From positions 1 to 20,442 of the forward strand of contig JAAMXP010000197.1 in the NCBI GenBank assembly GCA_019693395.1: a DNA stretch of 20,442 nucleotides, in the 5' to 3' direction. The DNA comes from Ettlia oleoabundans (lineage: Eukaryota; Chlorophyta; Chlorophyceae; Chlamydomonadales). The position numbers and the translations under genes were made by a program. Below, piece by piece: positions 8,482-17,930 of this stretch. How positions within the stretch are numbered: the first letter of the stretch is position 1; the number at the start of each line of letters is the position of its first letter. The notes beneath the pieces are model-generated. The model did not search any database. It saw only the letters and a list, made by a program, of their open reading frames with translations, and had not been told where the DNA came from.

Positions 8482-8761
8482 GGCGCTGCCCGCCGAGGCC
8501 GAGGCCGACGCACGAGGATATCCGTGCCCAAAAGACTCACTCTTTGTGCTAAATCAGTGGAAAACAAGGCGGCCCAGTGCCGGGGAGACGATGGCCTGCC
8601 AGCGCCCCGCAGGTTTGTCCTAAGCGCCCGGCGTGGCAGGAAATCCGGCACTCTGACAACTATTCAGGCATTATTCAACGCAATTCAAGCGAAGGAACGG
8701 CCCTGAACGCATCAATATTTCATTTGGAAGGAGCTGGTTTTCCTCCTGGATTACGCGCTTT

Positions 8762-8817
8762 TGCGGACTAGTCCGCAGGGGTCCGCAGTCCGCAAATCCT
8801 ACTTTGGCCGGTCCGCA
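8762..8817. promoter_or_regulatory. GTCCGCA motif cluster with 16-bp palindrome
   Basis: TGCGGACTAGTCCGCA (8762-8777) is a perfect 16-bp palindrome made of two facing copies of GTCCGCA. Further direct copies lie at 8781-8787, 8788-8794 and 8811-8817, so five copies fall within 56 bp. It sits about 280 bp upstream of the ATG at 8481 on -. Candidate binding site of a dimeric factor; identity unknown. Confidence 0.45.
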
Positions 8818-9868
8818 AAGTCTAGGAACCATATAGTCGAGTGCCGCCTAGTGAAGGCGGACAGCGGGGGCAGGGGCCGCACCTGGCTCTTGCCGGCAGA
8901 AAGCGGTTATACTTTTTCATCAATTGCAATCGCGAGCAGCATGGCAAGATTTCAGCGGGTGGGATGTAACAGCTGCTAGCGTGTGGGTCACTCTCTGCTG
9001 TGTTCCCGCGCTGCTGATCGCGTCGGAGCAAATCAGCCCATTCGTGGCTGTCGCGTGGGCGCACCGCTGCTGTCGGAGTGCCGCGGCCCCGAGTCTGTTC
9101 ACCGTGCAGGAAACCCTATCTGTGGTTGATGCACCTTCAACGCCCGCAGAACAGACGGATAACGCCTACCACTGGGGAGGAACATGCGTTCATGCGTTGT
9201 ATCGGTGTGACACGACAGCTGGCCTTTCCACCCCGCCTGGTTTGTAGTGGTGACGCTCACGGTACGTTAGGTTCACTATATGACCAATTCGGCACTTCTG
9301 TCAGCTGATGGTAACATACCTGTCGTTCAAATGTACGGTTATGGGTAACGTGAGCAAAAGAGGATCCCGCTGCTGGCAGCGCAGCAGTTGGCGTCACGGC
9401 GGTGCCAGCTGGCAATTGCAGCGCTCTGCACCTGTCGCCCCTGTAGCATCTCGGGGTGTCTGCAATCAAACATTGAGTTCAAACACTGCTAAAGTTGTGC
9501 TGCAACCATTGCTAGCTTGCCCACTTGGCAGTGCTGCCAGTCCCACTGGGCACTCACTGGCAGCACCCTGCAGTGGGCGGCAGTGGGTGGCCCACTGGGC
9601 GCAAAGGCCAAATTCGCTGACATTTAATGATGTAAGGGCGTAAACTACATGATACCAGCAGTGGTGCACAATATAAAACCATTCTGCGGCTTTCCGCGCC
9701 CCTCCAGCGGAAGCGCTGAATCGAGCCCCAGCGCGGGCGCTGTCCAGCGCTGCACAGGACAAACCCCAGATGCTAGTGTGCCAGCGACTGTGTAGACAGT
9801 CTCAGAGTATTCGCTGCTTTACTCAAGCATCTGCGCTCATGCAAAATCGGCAATAATGAGATAGTTCC
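8818..9868. other. No supported gene; inverted repeat inside
   Basis: Overlapping 60-110 codon frames on both strands lack motifs. GTGCTGCCAGT (9531-9541) and its exact inverse ACTGGCAGCAC (9556-9566) can form an 11-bp stem with a 14-nt loop. It is embedded in a CACTGG/CAGTGGG-rich segment (9520-9600). Confidence 0.4.
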
Positions 9869-10064
9869 TTATAAAATCACGACAGTCATCTGCGCCTGAG
9901 ACCAGCCTGCATTCCCTTCCTTCGATTCCTGCATGAGCCGCACAGTGATAGAATGGCGGCTGGCACTGTTCAACACCTCAAGACACGCCGCTGAGCGGAA
10001 GCATTTTGATAGCGCCGCATTGGTTGCAGTTACGCACCATGCGCTCTGCCTGGGGCTCCTCACC

Positions 10065-10395
10065 TCATCCTACTAGGCAGCAGCTGTTGTGCAAAACGTG
10101 AACAATCACGCTGCTGACGCTGACCAAATCCTGCTGCCTGGCGGCAAAATCTGCCAATGCCTGCGCAATGAGCACAGCCTGCCCTACATGCTGTTGAGTG
10201 GCAGTCGCTAAGTGAGGCAAGGCTTATTCATCCTGCTGCATATATGTGGCAGCCAGCACAGCAGTGGGTACCGGCAGCTGTTGGTGCTGTGAAGCGCGGC
10301 TTGCTCCCTGGTGTGCACCAGCAGGCGGTTGCTACATGTTTGGCTGCTCCACCTGCCCCAACTGCTGCTGCTGCTGCCTTACTCTTGTAGAAATG
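10065..10395 (-). pseudogene. Q-rich coding remnant with in-frame TAG and TAA
   Basis: One - frame from a possible acceptor TGTCACAG (10396) to TGA 10065-10067 reads QQQQQLGQVEQPNM, TAG (10332-10334), QPPAGAHQGASRASQHQQLP and onward to MQQDE, TAA (10224-10226), then ALPHLATATQQHVGQAVLIAQALADFAARQQDLVSVSS. Composition is uniform on both sides of each stop, so they look like single C-to-T changes in CAG/CAA codons or recoded glutamines. It may be the 3' end of the fragmented gene at 11966-13314. No family is recognised; the QAVLIAQALADFAARQQDL part is a likely amphipathic helix. Confidence 0.4.
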
Positions 10396-10654
10396 CTGTG
10401 ACAGTGGCACAATGGCGTAGACAATGCAAGCATATAAGACGTGCGAGCCAGGCGAGCCAACAATTCACATCCCTACCTGACAAAACGCGCTGGTCAGCAA
10501 GTAGGAGGATGAGCCAAGTCCTCTGACGCATTGCCGAGGCGATGATGAGCTTCCCGGGACGCAACAGACAATCAGTGCAAGCCTGGTTCCACAACCTGCT
10601 CCACAGCAGCTTGCAGCTCAGGTCAGCAGGAATTAATCTGCAAAAAGCAGCGAG

Positions 10655-10910
10655 TCAAATAAGCTGGCTGTCGGCAAACAGCAAATCTCCTTGCAACTAG
10701 GTGCGTGTCGGTGAGTTGGGTTGCTCAAGTTGCAAAGTCCCACCTGCAGCTCCTGAATATGAAGTGCACAACCAACTGATTGTACCGGCTGCCACTTTCG
10801 CAATCGCTGTGCGGTAGGTGGTGCGGGGCTTGCCATGGGAGCGCAAAGCTAGCTGGTCATAGTCAAACTCAAGTGGCTACATGTGGTCCACGATGGTGTG
10901 GAGGCTATGA
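10655..10910 (-). pseudogene. Exon-like fragment with two in-frame TAG codons
   Basis: After an acceptor CTCCTGCAG (AG at plus 10911-10912) one - frame reads SLHTIVDHM, TAG (10877-10879), PLEFDYDQLALRSHGKPRTT, then YRTAIAKVAAGTISW and on to PNSPTRT, TAG (10697-10699), LQGDLLFADSQLI, TGA (10655-10657). The EFDYDQLALRSHGKPRTTYR stretch has normal charged, protein-like composition, which random DNA of this bias rarely gives. An alternative internal donor (GCTGCAG/GTGGGA, about 10743) would end the exon before the second TAG. The gene family is unknown. Confidence 0.35.
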
Positions 10911-11015
10911 CTGCAGGAGTGCGGCAGCTGTCCTCCACACCAGCTGGCTCAAGACCAGCCACTTCTGCAGCACGAAGTACGGCGGCGGCGGTGCTGCCAG
11001 CCGACGGAGCAACTC

Positions 11016-11396
11016 TCAACTGAGAAGTAGCGGCTCTGGTTCTCTGGTACATTTAAAACATTTGTATGCATAAGTCAGCATAGCCTGTCTGCGCTTGATG
11101 CGCTGGGTGATGGTGAAATGAATCCTCAATATTGGTGACGTGTACTTGTGCACTTGCAGCACCATGGCATCAACTGTCATGTGGCCAGCTTTCAGCCTAG
11201 TAGCGCTTGCTTTATTTGGCTTGCTTGGATGTTTTAAAACACACTTTCGGCATATGATCTGCTTTGCCGTATCCACAGGTAACCTTGCTACTGCCATTTC
11301 TTCATAAACCGTGCCACAATGTATACATTGCAACCTTAGTTCCAACCACCAAGCATAAACCGTAGCCGACGTGCATGTATGAACTGCCTCCAGCAA
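11016..11396 (-). CDS. ORF with two-CxxC zinc-ribbon-like segment
   Basis: The frame has no ATG at its 5' end and is closed upstream by a TGA at 11415, so it would be an internal exon. It contains LQCIHCGTVYEEMAVARL, then QIICRKCVLKH: Cys-x2-Cys, 19 residues, Cys-x2-Cys, a plausible single zinc ribbon. A third pair YKCFKC lies near the end. This could be the DNA-binding part of the fragmented minus-strand gene around it. Possible internal splice sites (GTTACCTG after AVAR; CACCCAG before RIKRRQAM) mean the true exon could be shorter. Family not recognised. Confidence 0.35.
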   Translation of the reverse strand: MLEAVHTCTSATVYAWWLELRLQCIHCGTVYEEMAVARLPVDTAKQIICRKCVLKHPSKPNKASATRLKAGHMTVDAMVLQVHKYTSPILRIHFTITQRIKRRQAMLTYAYKCFKCTREPEPLLLS

Positions 11397-11592
11397 GGTT
11401 ACAGATATCCAAGGTCAGCAGGTGATGAACAACATAAGAGTAAGAACGCTATGGGCTCCAACACTCAACTGGGTACTTTGCAAATTGATTGTATGAAAAA
11501 GTAAAGAAAAGAAAAAGGTAGGTCTTGATAAACAGTCCAATCGAGTGCAAAGTAGGATGCAGGGAGTATGCATGATGAATGGGCAGAGGCTA

Positions 11593-11735
11593 TCAAACTA
11601 GCTGAATTGGCAGGTGTATATGCCAGCTAATGAGCAGCTGGTTGTCAAGGGCTTCAGCGGCCATCAACTGATGAGTGAGAGTGCCGTTGCTGGCAGCTGT
11701 GGTTGCTAGGAAGATTGCGCCCCCCCAGTGTCAGG
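11593..11735 (-). pseudogene. Exon-like fragment, unrecognised
   Basis: A - frame ending at TGA 11593-11595 reads ATTAASNGTLTHQLMAAEAL followed by DNQLLISWHIHLPIQLV. Balanced composition and an acceptor candidate (AACCACAG before the AASNGT segment) make it look like an exon of the surrounding minus-strand gene. No donor or partner in phase was established. Confidence 0.25.
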
Positions 11736-11965
11736 TGTCTGTACAACACGCCCAACACAGAATGGTTTGGCAGGTAGAGCATCAACCAGGGATGGTTGGC
11801 TGGGCAGAGCCAGACCCAAGAAATCCAGACATGGAACGTTCACAGCTATAGTTCACAGCTATAGCGTGCATGCATTGGTGGTACCCGACATAAGCACTGT
11901 AACGCAGTTTGCGAGCAAGTTGGGCTTTGCAAAAAGCTTTTTACACATTGAGGCACAAAGCCCAC

Positions 11966-13314
11966 CTGTTGCTGCATGCCAGCCAGTGCTCTGCGGCGCC
12001 GCGCCAGTTGGGACGTCCCACCTGCTAATGCTACTACTGCTGCGGTGGCTGTTGGGGAGGAGGCCAGGGGCGACCTGACTGGGCTGCTTCCCGCAGCATC
12101 ACTGTAAGCATGCTCATCATCGGAGGTTGACTGGAGCAACCCTTGGCTCCTCAATCCAGCTGTCGGGCTGTCATCACTACCCTGCTGGTTTGAGGAGTCT
12201 CTCTGCCTCCCCTCCTTGGCTGCATTTGCCACAGAAGCACTGCTGGCTGCCCGAGGCAACATGCTACCAACCTGTTGGTACACTGTTAACAAATACTGCT
12301 GGTAAACATGCACACGTTCTTCTACAGATTCCACCTACCCAGCCATTTGGCATGTGGCACAGTTGGCGGTACATAGCTATGCAAAAAGGTGTGCAAACAC
12401 AGTGCTACCAAAAACAACAGAAACGAACGCCAAAAAATTTCTCCCGCTCATGGGTGGAAAAAATTGGCTGGAGAAAAGCTGCGGCGTCAGGCAATTGCTC
12501 CCCGCCCCAACATCTGCAGCCCTGTATATCAAGGCCACCAGTGGTTATCTTGCAGCCTCTACTGCATCATACCCAGCAGGTTCACTATATCCACCCACCT
12601 GTGCCAGTCGATCGTTGCAGAATCGGCAAAAACGGCTCGGATGTCGGTCGGGGGGTGGCTGCATTGTGGCGGGCAGTTCCAGACGCAGGCCAGGCAGATC
12701 GCGCCATACGGGGGGCCTCCACTCGTCCAGCGCCTGCAGCGTTTCATACGTCTGCTGCATCCACGACCTCCAGAACTCTCGCCGTGCTCGCGCACTCACT
12801 GCTGCTCGTTGCCGCACCCAGTCATCCGCCAAGCACCAGGGCACAACATGGTCTCTGGTAGTAACTCGGGATTCAATCTTCTGAACCTCCGCAACCAGTT
12901 TGAGATACATGAACTGCACCAGGCATAACATGGCAGCACACATGAACACCGGAGGGCAGTGTTGGCCTGGTTGAAGGGTTGCTGGCCCGTGCTGCCCGAC
13001 GCAGGCATCCAGTTCCAGCCCCCCGTGGACAGCGCCCTTCCGCGTCAACTGATGCGAGCCACCACCGCAGCCTGCCTGCTGTTCAACTCGGTTCTTCTCC
13101 AGCAGTTCACGAGCGCGCAGAATGAGTGTCCTCTCGTTTCTCTCGCCAGCTGGCTTCGCCCATTCGCGTCTCCACTCCCTGGTAATGGCAATTCTTCCTG
13201 CTGGAACTCCGCGGAATCTGGGCGGGACCGCGAGGATGCTGCACCCATTAACTGCACGACAAGGTGCCGCGAGCCACTTGACCGCCCTACGCACGGCGAA
13301 AAGCAATTGGCAAT
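11966..13314 (-). CDS. Two-exon fragment of an unrecognised multi-exon gene
   Basis: Exon 12599-13314 starts after the pyrimidine-rich acceptor TTTTTCTGTCTTGTAG and ends at CAG/GTGGGT. It joins in phase 0 across a 264-nt intron (acceptor GGGTAG) to exon 11966-12334, which ends at CAG/GTGGGC. The first exon (238 codons) has charged helical segments (EWRREWAKPAGERNERTLIL, then RARELLEKNRVEQQ) and a Trp-rich block (ARREFWRSWMQQTYETLQAL), and ends with PPPDRHPSRFCRFCNDRLAQ, a CxxC. The second begins VESVEERVHVYQQYLLTVYQ and turns Ser/Ala-rich and disordered. No ATG lies before the middle of exon 1, so the 5' exon is missing; a candidate ATG lies at about 13412 (MYAKSTKRPALGE), but the intron would be only 48 nt. 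Family unknown; possibly a transposon-derived or regulatory gene whose later exons are the fragments at 10.07-11.7 kb. Confidence 0.45.
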
Positions 13315-14849
13315 CTACAAGACAGAAAAACGAGGAGAGGCAGAGACGCGTGAGTTTGTACACTGTTTGTACTGCTCTCCCCGAGCGCCGGTCTTTTGGT
13401 CGATTTGGCGTACATCACGGCATGTGTATTGTAACCTTCGTGACAGTGTGATGTGAGGCTGACTTTGGAAACCGGTCTCGCTGCGATCTCGGGCTTGCTC
13501 CCAACACGCCTGATCCCATCCGCTGTGACCACGAGCACGGATGGGTAGGTGGGTGGGCTGGGAGGCTGTGTGTGGTTGGTGGATGGGAGGCTGCGGGTGG
13601 GTTGTGCAGCTGGCGGGGTGGTTGGGCCGGTCGGACGTTTGGGAAGGTGTGGGACTGGGCCGGCCGGAGCGGCTGGTTGATGTTGTGGGTGGGTGGGTGG
13701 GCTGTTGGGTTCCACAGGGGCAGCGCCCCCATGCGAGATTCATGGGGCGGTGATCCCTGCTCCTTCTGTAGTCCGGAATCATGGCTCCGAACTATGATCG
13801 CCTATCCCGTGGCATACATGCCGTGGGCCCAGCCACCGTACGGTTCCTATGGCCCAATCCAAGTTGCTGGCCTTCTGTCCCCTGCTTTTTCTCCGCACCC
13901 TGGTCGCAGGTACCATGAATAGGACATGGCTCCTCTAGTTTATCGGCACATCTCACACGCACCCCACCCCCCACCACACACGCACGCATGCACACGCACC
14001 TCATGCACCATAGCACACACGTTGCAGTTGAGGTGCTGTCAGCCTGCGTTGGAACCACCACATGCCCCTGCATTCCAAGTCCTGCCGCTCGCCCCCACCA
14101 CCCATCACCACCACGCCCTGTGCGCCGGGGCCTGGTTCCCGCCCCCACCAACCCGTGAGTGGCCAAGCATGCCTCGACTTGAGCTCTGAATCACAAGGGA
14201 GGCTTGGCCACCGCCTTATTCATGCAAGACCCTTTGTTGCACTGGCAGGATGGGCGCCGTTGCCGGAGGAGGGCTACATCTCATCTCCCGCCATCACCGA
14301 CCCTTTTCCTGGTCCCATGTTGAAGGCGAGCCCGTGCCTGCTAGTAAGCGTTGTGGCGACATTACAGGCCAAAAGCTGGCGGGCGAAGCCTTCTCCACGG
14401 TGGGTCACCAGCTGGTGCTGCAAGCATTCATGTCTGGGCTTCTGTTGCTGCTTAGGGAGGGGCACAGAGCGCCCTGCCATCTTTTACATAACGTGGGCAC
14501 AGTAGACGCAGAGTAAGTTGGAAACAGGGTTGGTGGCTGGGTTGATGGTGGGAGAAGAGCCCTGCCAGTGGAAAGCAGCGGAAAACAGCTTGCAGCTGGT
14601 TGAAGAAGCCGCACAGATTGCGGTGGCGGTGCAGCGGCAAACCCTTGTGCTGCTGCTGCCGTACTGTCTACTGCTTGTGAAGAGCGGGGAACAGCAGTTC
14701 CTGGCATGCCGTAACATACATTGTTACAACTCCACCATTGTGCACTGCAGTTCGGGGGTAATTTACACGAGGAGCAATAGCCTGGTCAACCAGGACAGGC
14801 CCAAAACCCACTCACTTCCTCCCTCTCGCCTTCAACCTTATTATGATAT
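13315..14849. other. Low-complexity and intergenic DNA, no supported gene
   Basis: The segment 13540-13710 is strongly G/T-skewed (GGTTG/GGTGG words). 13950-14010 and 14090-14130 are CA/CCA-rich. Long proline/serine or glycine/tryptophan frames here come from that composition. A + frame at 14518-14900 holds a protein-looking stretch (KAAENSLQLVEEAAQIAVAV) but has no motif. Sequence just before 14850 may be decayed 5' LINE sequence. Confidence 0.4.
13541..13701 (+). other. Two G-quadruplex motifs in a G-skewed tract
   Basis: GGGTAGGTGGGTGGGCTGGG starts at about 13541. GGGTGGGTGGGTGGG at 13687-13701 has four G3 runs with single-T loops, the most stable parallel G-quadruplex pattern. Confidence 0.6.
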
Positions 14850-16408
14850 CAGAAGGCCTGCGACCGTGTGCCCCGGGTGTAAGTGTGGAGCAAGCTGGCA
14901 GATCACGGTGTGGATGCTGAGTGGGTGGCAGCGCCACAAGCGATATCTGTAGATATCCACGTGTACGCACGGCAGCTGGACTGTCACCATGCGTCCAGTC
15001 CCTGGTTGGGCTGAAGCAGGGCTGCCCGCTCATGCTTCCAGTCCCTGTTTGGCCTGTACATCGATGGTGACTTCGAGGCAGCGGTGCTAACAGCAGCCCA
15101 GTAAAGTTTCCAGCTAGATCTCCCCAGCTTTCTGGGCAGCAACAGCTGGGTCTCGTTGCTGTTGTCCGCAGATGACATGGTTTTGTTGGCCATATCAGCA
15201 CAGGGTTAACAGCGCCAGCTGGAGCTGTTGCAACAATAGTGCCAGCAAAGGGGCCCGACTGTCCACACCGCCAAGACCAAGGCCATGCTCCTCAGCGGGG
15301 TGCGACCACAGCAGATGACACAGCGTGCAGCGGAGGCAGCGGGGCTACACTCTGCTGGCCAGCATTTGGAGGCGGTCACCAGCTTCGAGTGCCTTGGTAT
15401 CACCTTCCACGCCAGCACATGCCTAGCGGGCGCAGCAGCACTGGCACGAGCGCAGCTGGCACGCATTGCATTGCACAACTACCGTGCACGCTGTTAAGCT
15501 GGGAGTTGAATCAGCAGCGGTGCAGCTGCGCCTATGCAGCATCATGGTGGGCTCGGTGCTGTCCTACGGTGCCGAGGTGTGGGCGGTGTAGTTGGCAGTG
15601 AGAGCAACTGGTAGCGATGGCGGCAGTGCTGGCAGCCAGGCAGAGCAGCTCTAGCTCAACTACCTGCTCCACCTCCTTGGCATCCGCCAGGGCACGTCCA
15701 ACATGTTGGTATTAGCAGGGAGGGGTGAGCTGCCACTGTCGCAACAGTGGCTATGGCGAGCTGCCAAGCTGTGGAACAAGGCGCTCGCGGAGGCAGAGAG
15801 CAGCCTGGCTCAGCAAGCCCTGCGCGCCAGCATCCGGCTAGCGGACAGTGGCAGCACTCTAGCCACCCAGTTGTGGGCAGCGCAGCTTGCACCGGGCCTG
15901 GCAGCTGTTGGCATCCGGCTCGACCTAGCCCAGCCCGCCCGGGTGAGTCTGGCCGAGCTAGATGCAGCTAGCCAGGAGCGCCAGGTATGGCAGGGCAAGC
16001 TGCAGCGACGTGGGAAGGCGCCAGCAAGTCGCATCAGCCTGAGCATGTTGTTTCAGGCAGGTCGCTGCCAGCCAGCGCGCTCGGTGAGCGCGCGCAGCAC
16101 CTGATGAGGTGTGCCAGCGGCGGCAGCGCCAGGCGCTGGCGCCGCACGGCACCAGGTCCCACTGGGGTGCAGAGGAGACAGGCCGGTGGGCATGGTGCCC
16201 CGCGAGGGGCGTATTTGCCCCCAATGCCATACGGGTTGAGGATGCATCACACATGTTGCTTACCTCTTCTCTATACAAACCGATCGGCACCTGCCACCCA
16301 GAATTGCTTGCCGAGCCATGCCCTGTGCACTGCTTTTTGTTGCTTGACGAATGCCGCTTTGCCAGCTTTGCTCCTGCTTGCCATAAAGATGACTTAAAGG
16401 CACACTAG
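14850..16408 (+). pseudogene. Decayed LINE retrotransposon, copy 2 (RT 3' half plus C-terminal tail)
   Basis: This is a relic of the same non-LTR family as 1-952. Traceable in order: motif A end (KACDRVPRV, 14853 on), WSKLADHGVDAEWVAA, GLKQGCPL (about 15009), SLFGLYIDGDFEAAVL (15042 on), LDLPSFLGS, ADDMVLLAIS, TVHTAKTKAMLLSG, the SFECLGITFHAS block, LSYGAEVWAV, LLGIRQGTSNMLVLA, then a 133-codon open stretch (15703-16104). The tail holds the C-terminal Cys/His motif: GRICPQCHTG (Cys at 16216 and 16225), a frameshift, then VEDASHMLLTSSLY, with the last Cys replaced by Ser. In-frame stops are TAA 14880, 15102, 15207, 15495 and TAG 15237, 15589, 15652. Frameshifts lie near 15005, 15030 and 15500. 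The Tyr/Phe-Ala-Asp-Asp box reads S-ADD here. Inactive. No poly-A tail or target duplication was recognised. Confidence 0.85.
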
Positions 16409-17930
16409 TTTCGGCCTAGCCTCTGTTCCATACATTTGGCAGCAATTGCTTCGGTTTGCTTCCGCTAATTTTGACCTTGATTCTGATCTGGTTTTGCGGA
16501 CAACACCATGTTTGCTTACACACTGCTCGGATCAGTGCCCTGTTAGCCCACATGGGCCTGCATGCACCTTGCTATGCTGCTGGCTGCTCTTGCTACGATA
16601 TACATAACAACCCCAAAAGTCTGAGTGGCACTGTGTTTGCTGAAACTAGAGTGTTAACCCCAAAGCAGCATCTTCTAAGTCCATCTGTTTTTGTGCTGCT
16701 TCTACCTGCAACACTGTATATACCCTGACAAAAGCCAACATAAAGTCTGCCCTTTCGTACCCCTGCTACATGCAATGGCGCATGTGGCGATCCCGTAATA
16801 CCCTGCGCTCATTCTCATGCGCCATGAACACTTTCAACAGAATCCATCGATCTAAATTTCTGCCCCAAACTGCATGCCCCCTTGCTGTTATTGAGCGCCT
16901 TCATGCCCACATTTGTTTTCAGATGTCAGTCCGAATTGAATCAACCGCAGTTGCCTGCCATCGCTCCCTCTCGCGCACGACACAAATTTTACAAATTATG
17001 TTTGTTACAACTGGACCAAGACTTCAGAGCGCAAGTGTGAAGCAGGTGTTTGCTGGCAGCGGAACTAAGGATAAGAACATTGGGAAGGGGCGCCGCTGTT
17101 GGCGGCAGGCAGCAAAATTGGGCAGGACGGGGAGATCAGAAAGGGTGGTGCCGTTGTTGTTGGCGGTACATGGTACAAAATGGACGGGGCGTGTGGTGGG
17201 CGGAAGCTGTGGGTGGGGTGGGGGGCGCGCGCGGACGCGGGCAGGTACCTGAAGCAGCGCTGCCAACCAACGCAGGAGTCAACTACCTCTGGTATTCTCC
17301 CATAAACAGCCCAACATGCAAGGAAGCAGAGCGAGTAGAACACCAAATGCCGCAAACACACATGAAACAGCCACTGCAACAGAAAAGAACAGACAGCATG
17401 ACGTTCAGGGGGGTGATTTTGACATGGATGTTGTGCTGTGACGCAGGATCAAACGTGGCACATGTGACTGGTTTGATGCATATGTGACGGGTTTGATGCA
17501 TACATGCACATACCTCTGACTGCCACATCAACCCGGCCATTTTGCGGGGTGCAGGGTCTGCAATAGAGGTTAGCCATGGGTTGCAATGGCTCTCTTGCAT
17601 ACAGCTCTTGAGATCGGCATGTGCACACTTATGAATCTGCACGCATACGGACAAGCTCAGCATCAACAGCGGCATGCATTACCTGCCAGCTACCTCTCCG
17701 CCAGCACACGCTCCAAGTAAGGGTGCGTGCTGCTTGGAGTCACAGCAAGCACACAGCATTGAAACACCTCCCAAGTGGAACCAAAATAAAGTCTGAGGGG
17801 CAGGGTCATACCAGCCCAAAGTCCCAATCAAAACAAATGAAAGGAAGCTGAGCTGGCGTGTCGCGAAGGTGAAAGAAGCCTAAGGTGCCACTCGCTGGCT
17901 CCCATCAAGATGCTGGCCAGAGCCAAAATC
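16409..17930. other. No confident gene; tandem repeat and G-rich patch
   Basis: Overlapping frames on both strands (for example + ATG 16770 to TGA 17252, 160 aa; + 17050-17487) lack motifs. The reading KGGAVVVGGTWYKMDGACGG (about 17145) looks protein-like in yet another frame. A G-rich patch lies at about 17211-17228. A 20-bp tandem duplication ATGTGACTGGTTTGATGCAT lies at 17462-17481 and, with one mismatch, at 17482-17501. Confidence 0.35.

Noticed and set aside
12335..12598. Reading straight through 12598-12335 in one frame using TAA/TAG as Gln
   Set aside because: The frame is free of TGA, but the sequence is T-rich and intron-like, with a good donor and acceptor at its ends. An intron explains it better.
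12127..12928. Plus-strand frames of 176-244 codons
   Set aside because: Antisense to the spliced minus-strand exons at 11966-13314, whose splice phases and composition are better; no domains seen.
13287..13782. Three overlapping Pro/Ser/Thr-rich minus frames and Gly/Trp-rich plus frames
   Set aside because: They are generated by the G/T-skewed simple sequence and have no motifs. Only the ATG at about 13412 was kept, as a weak candidate first exon.
16770..17252. 160-aa plus ORF as a gene
   Set aside because: No recognisable motif, other frames there look equally coding, and there is no splice or polyadenylation support; kept only as a note on the gap.
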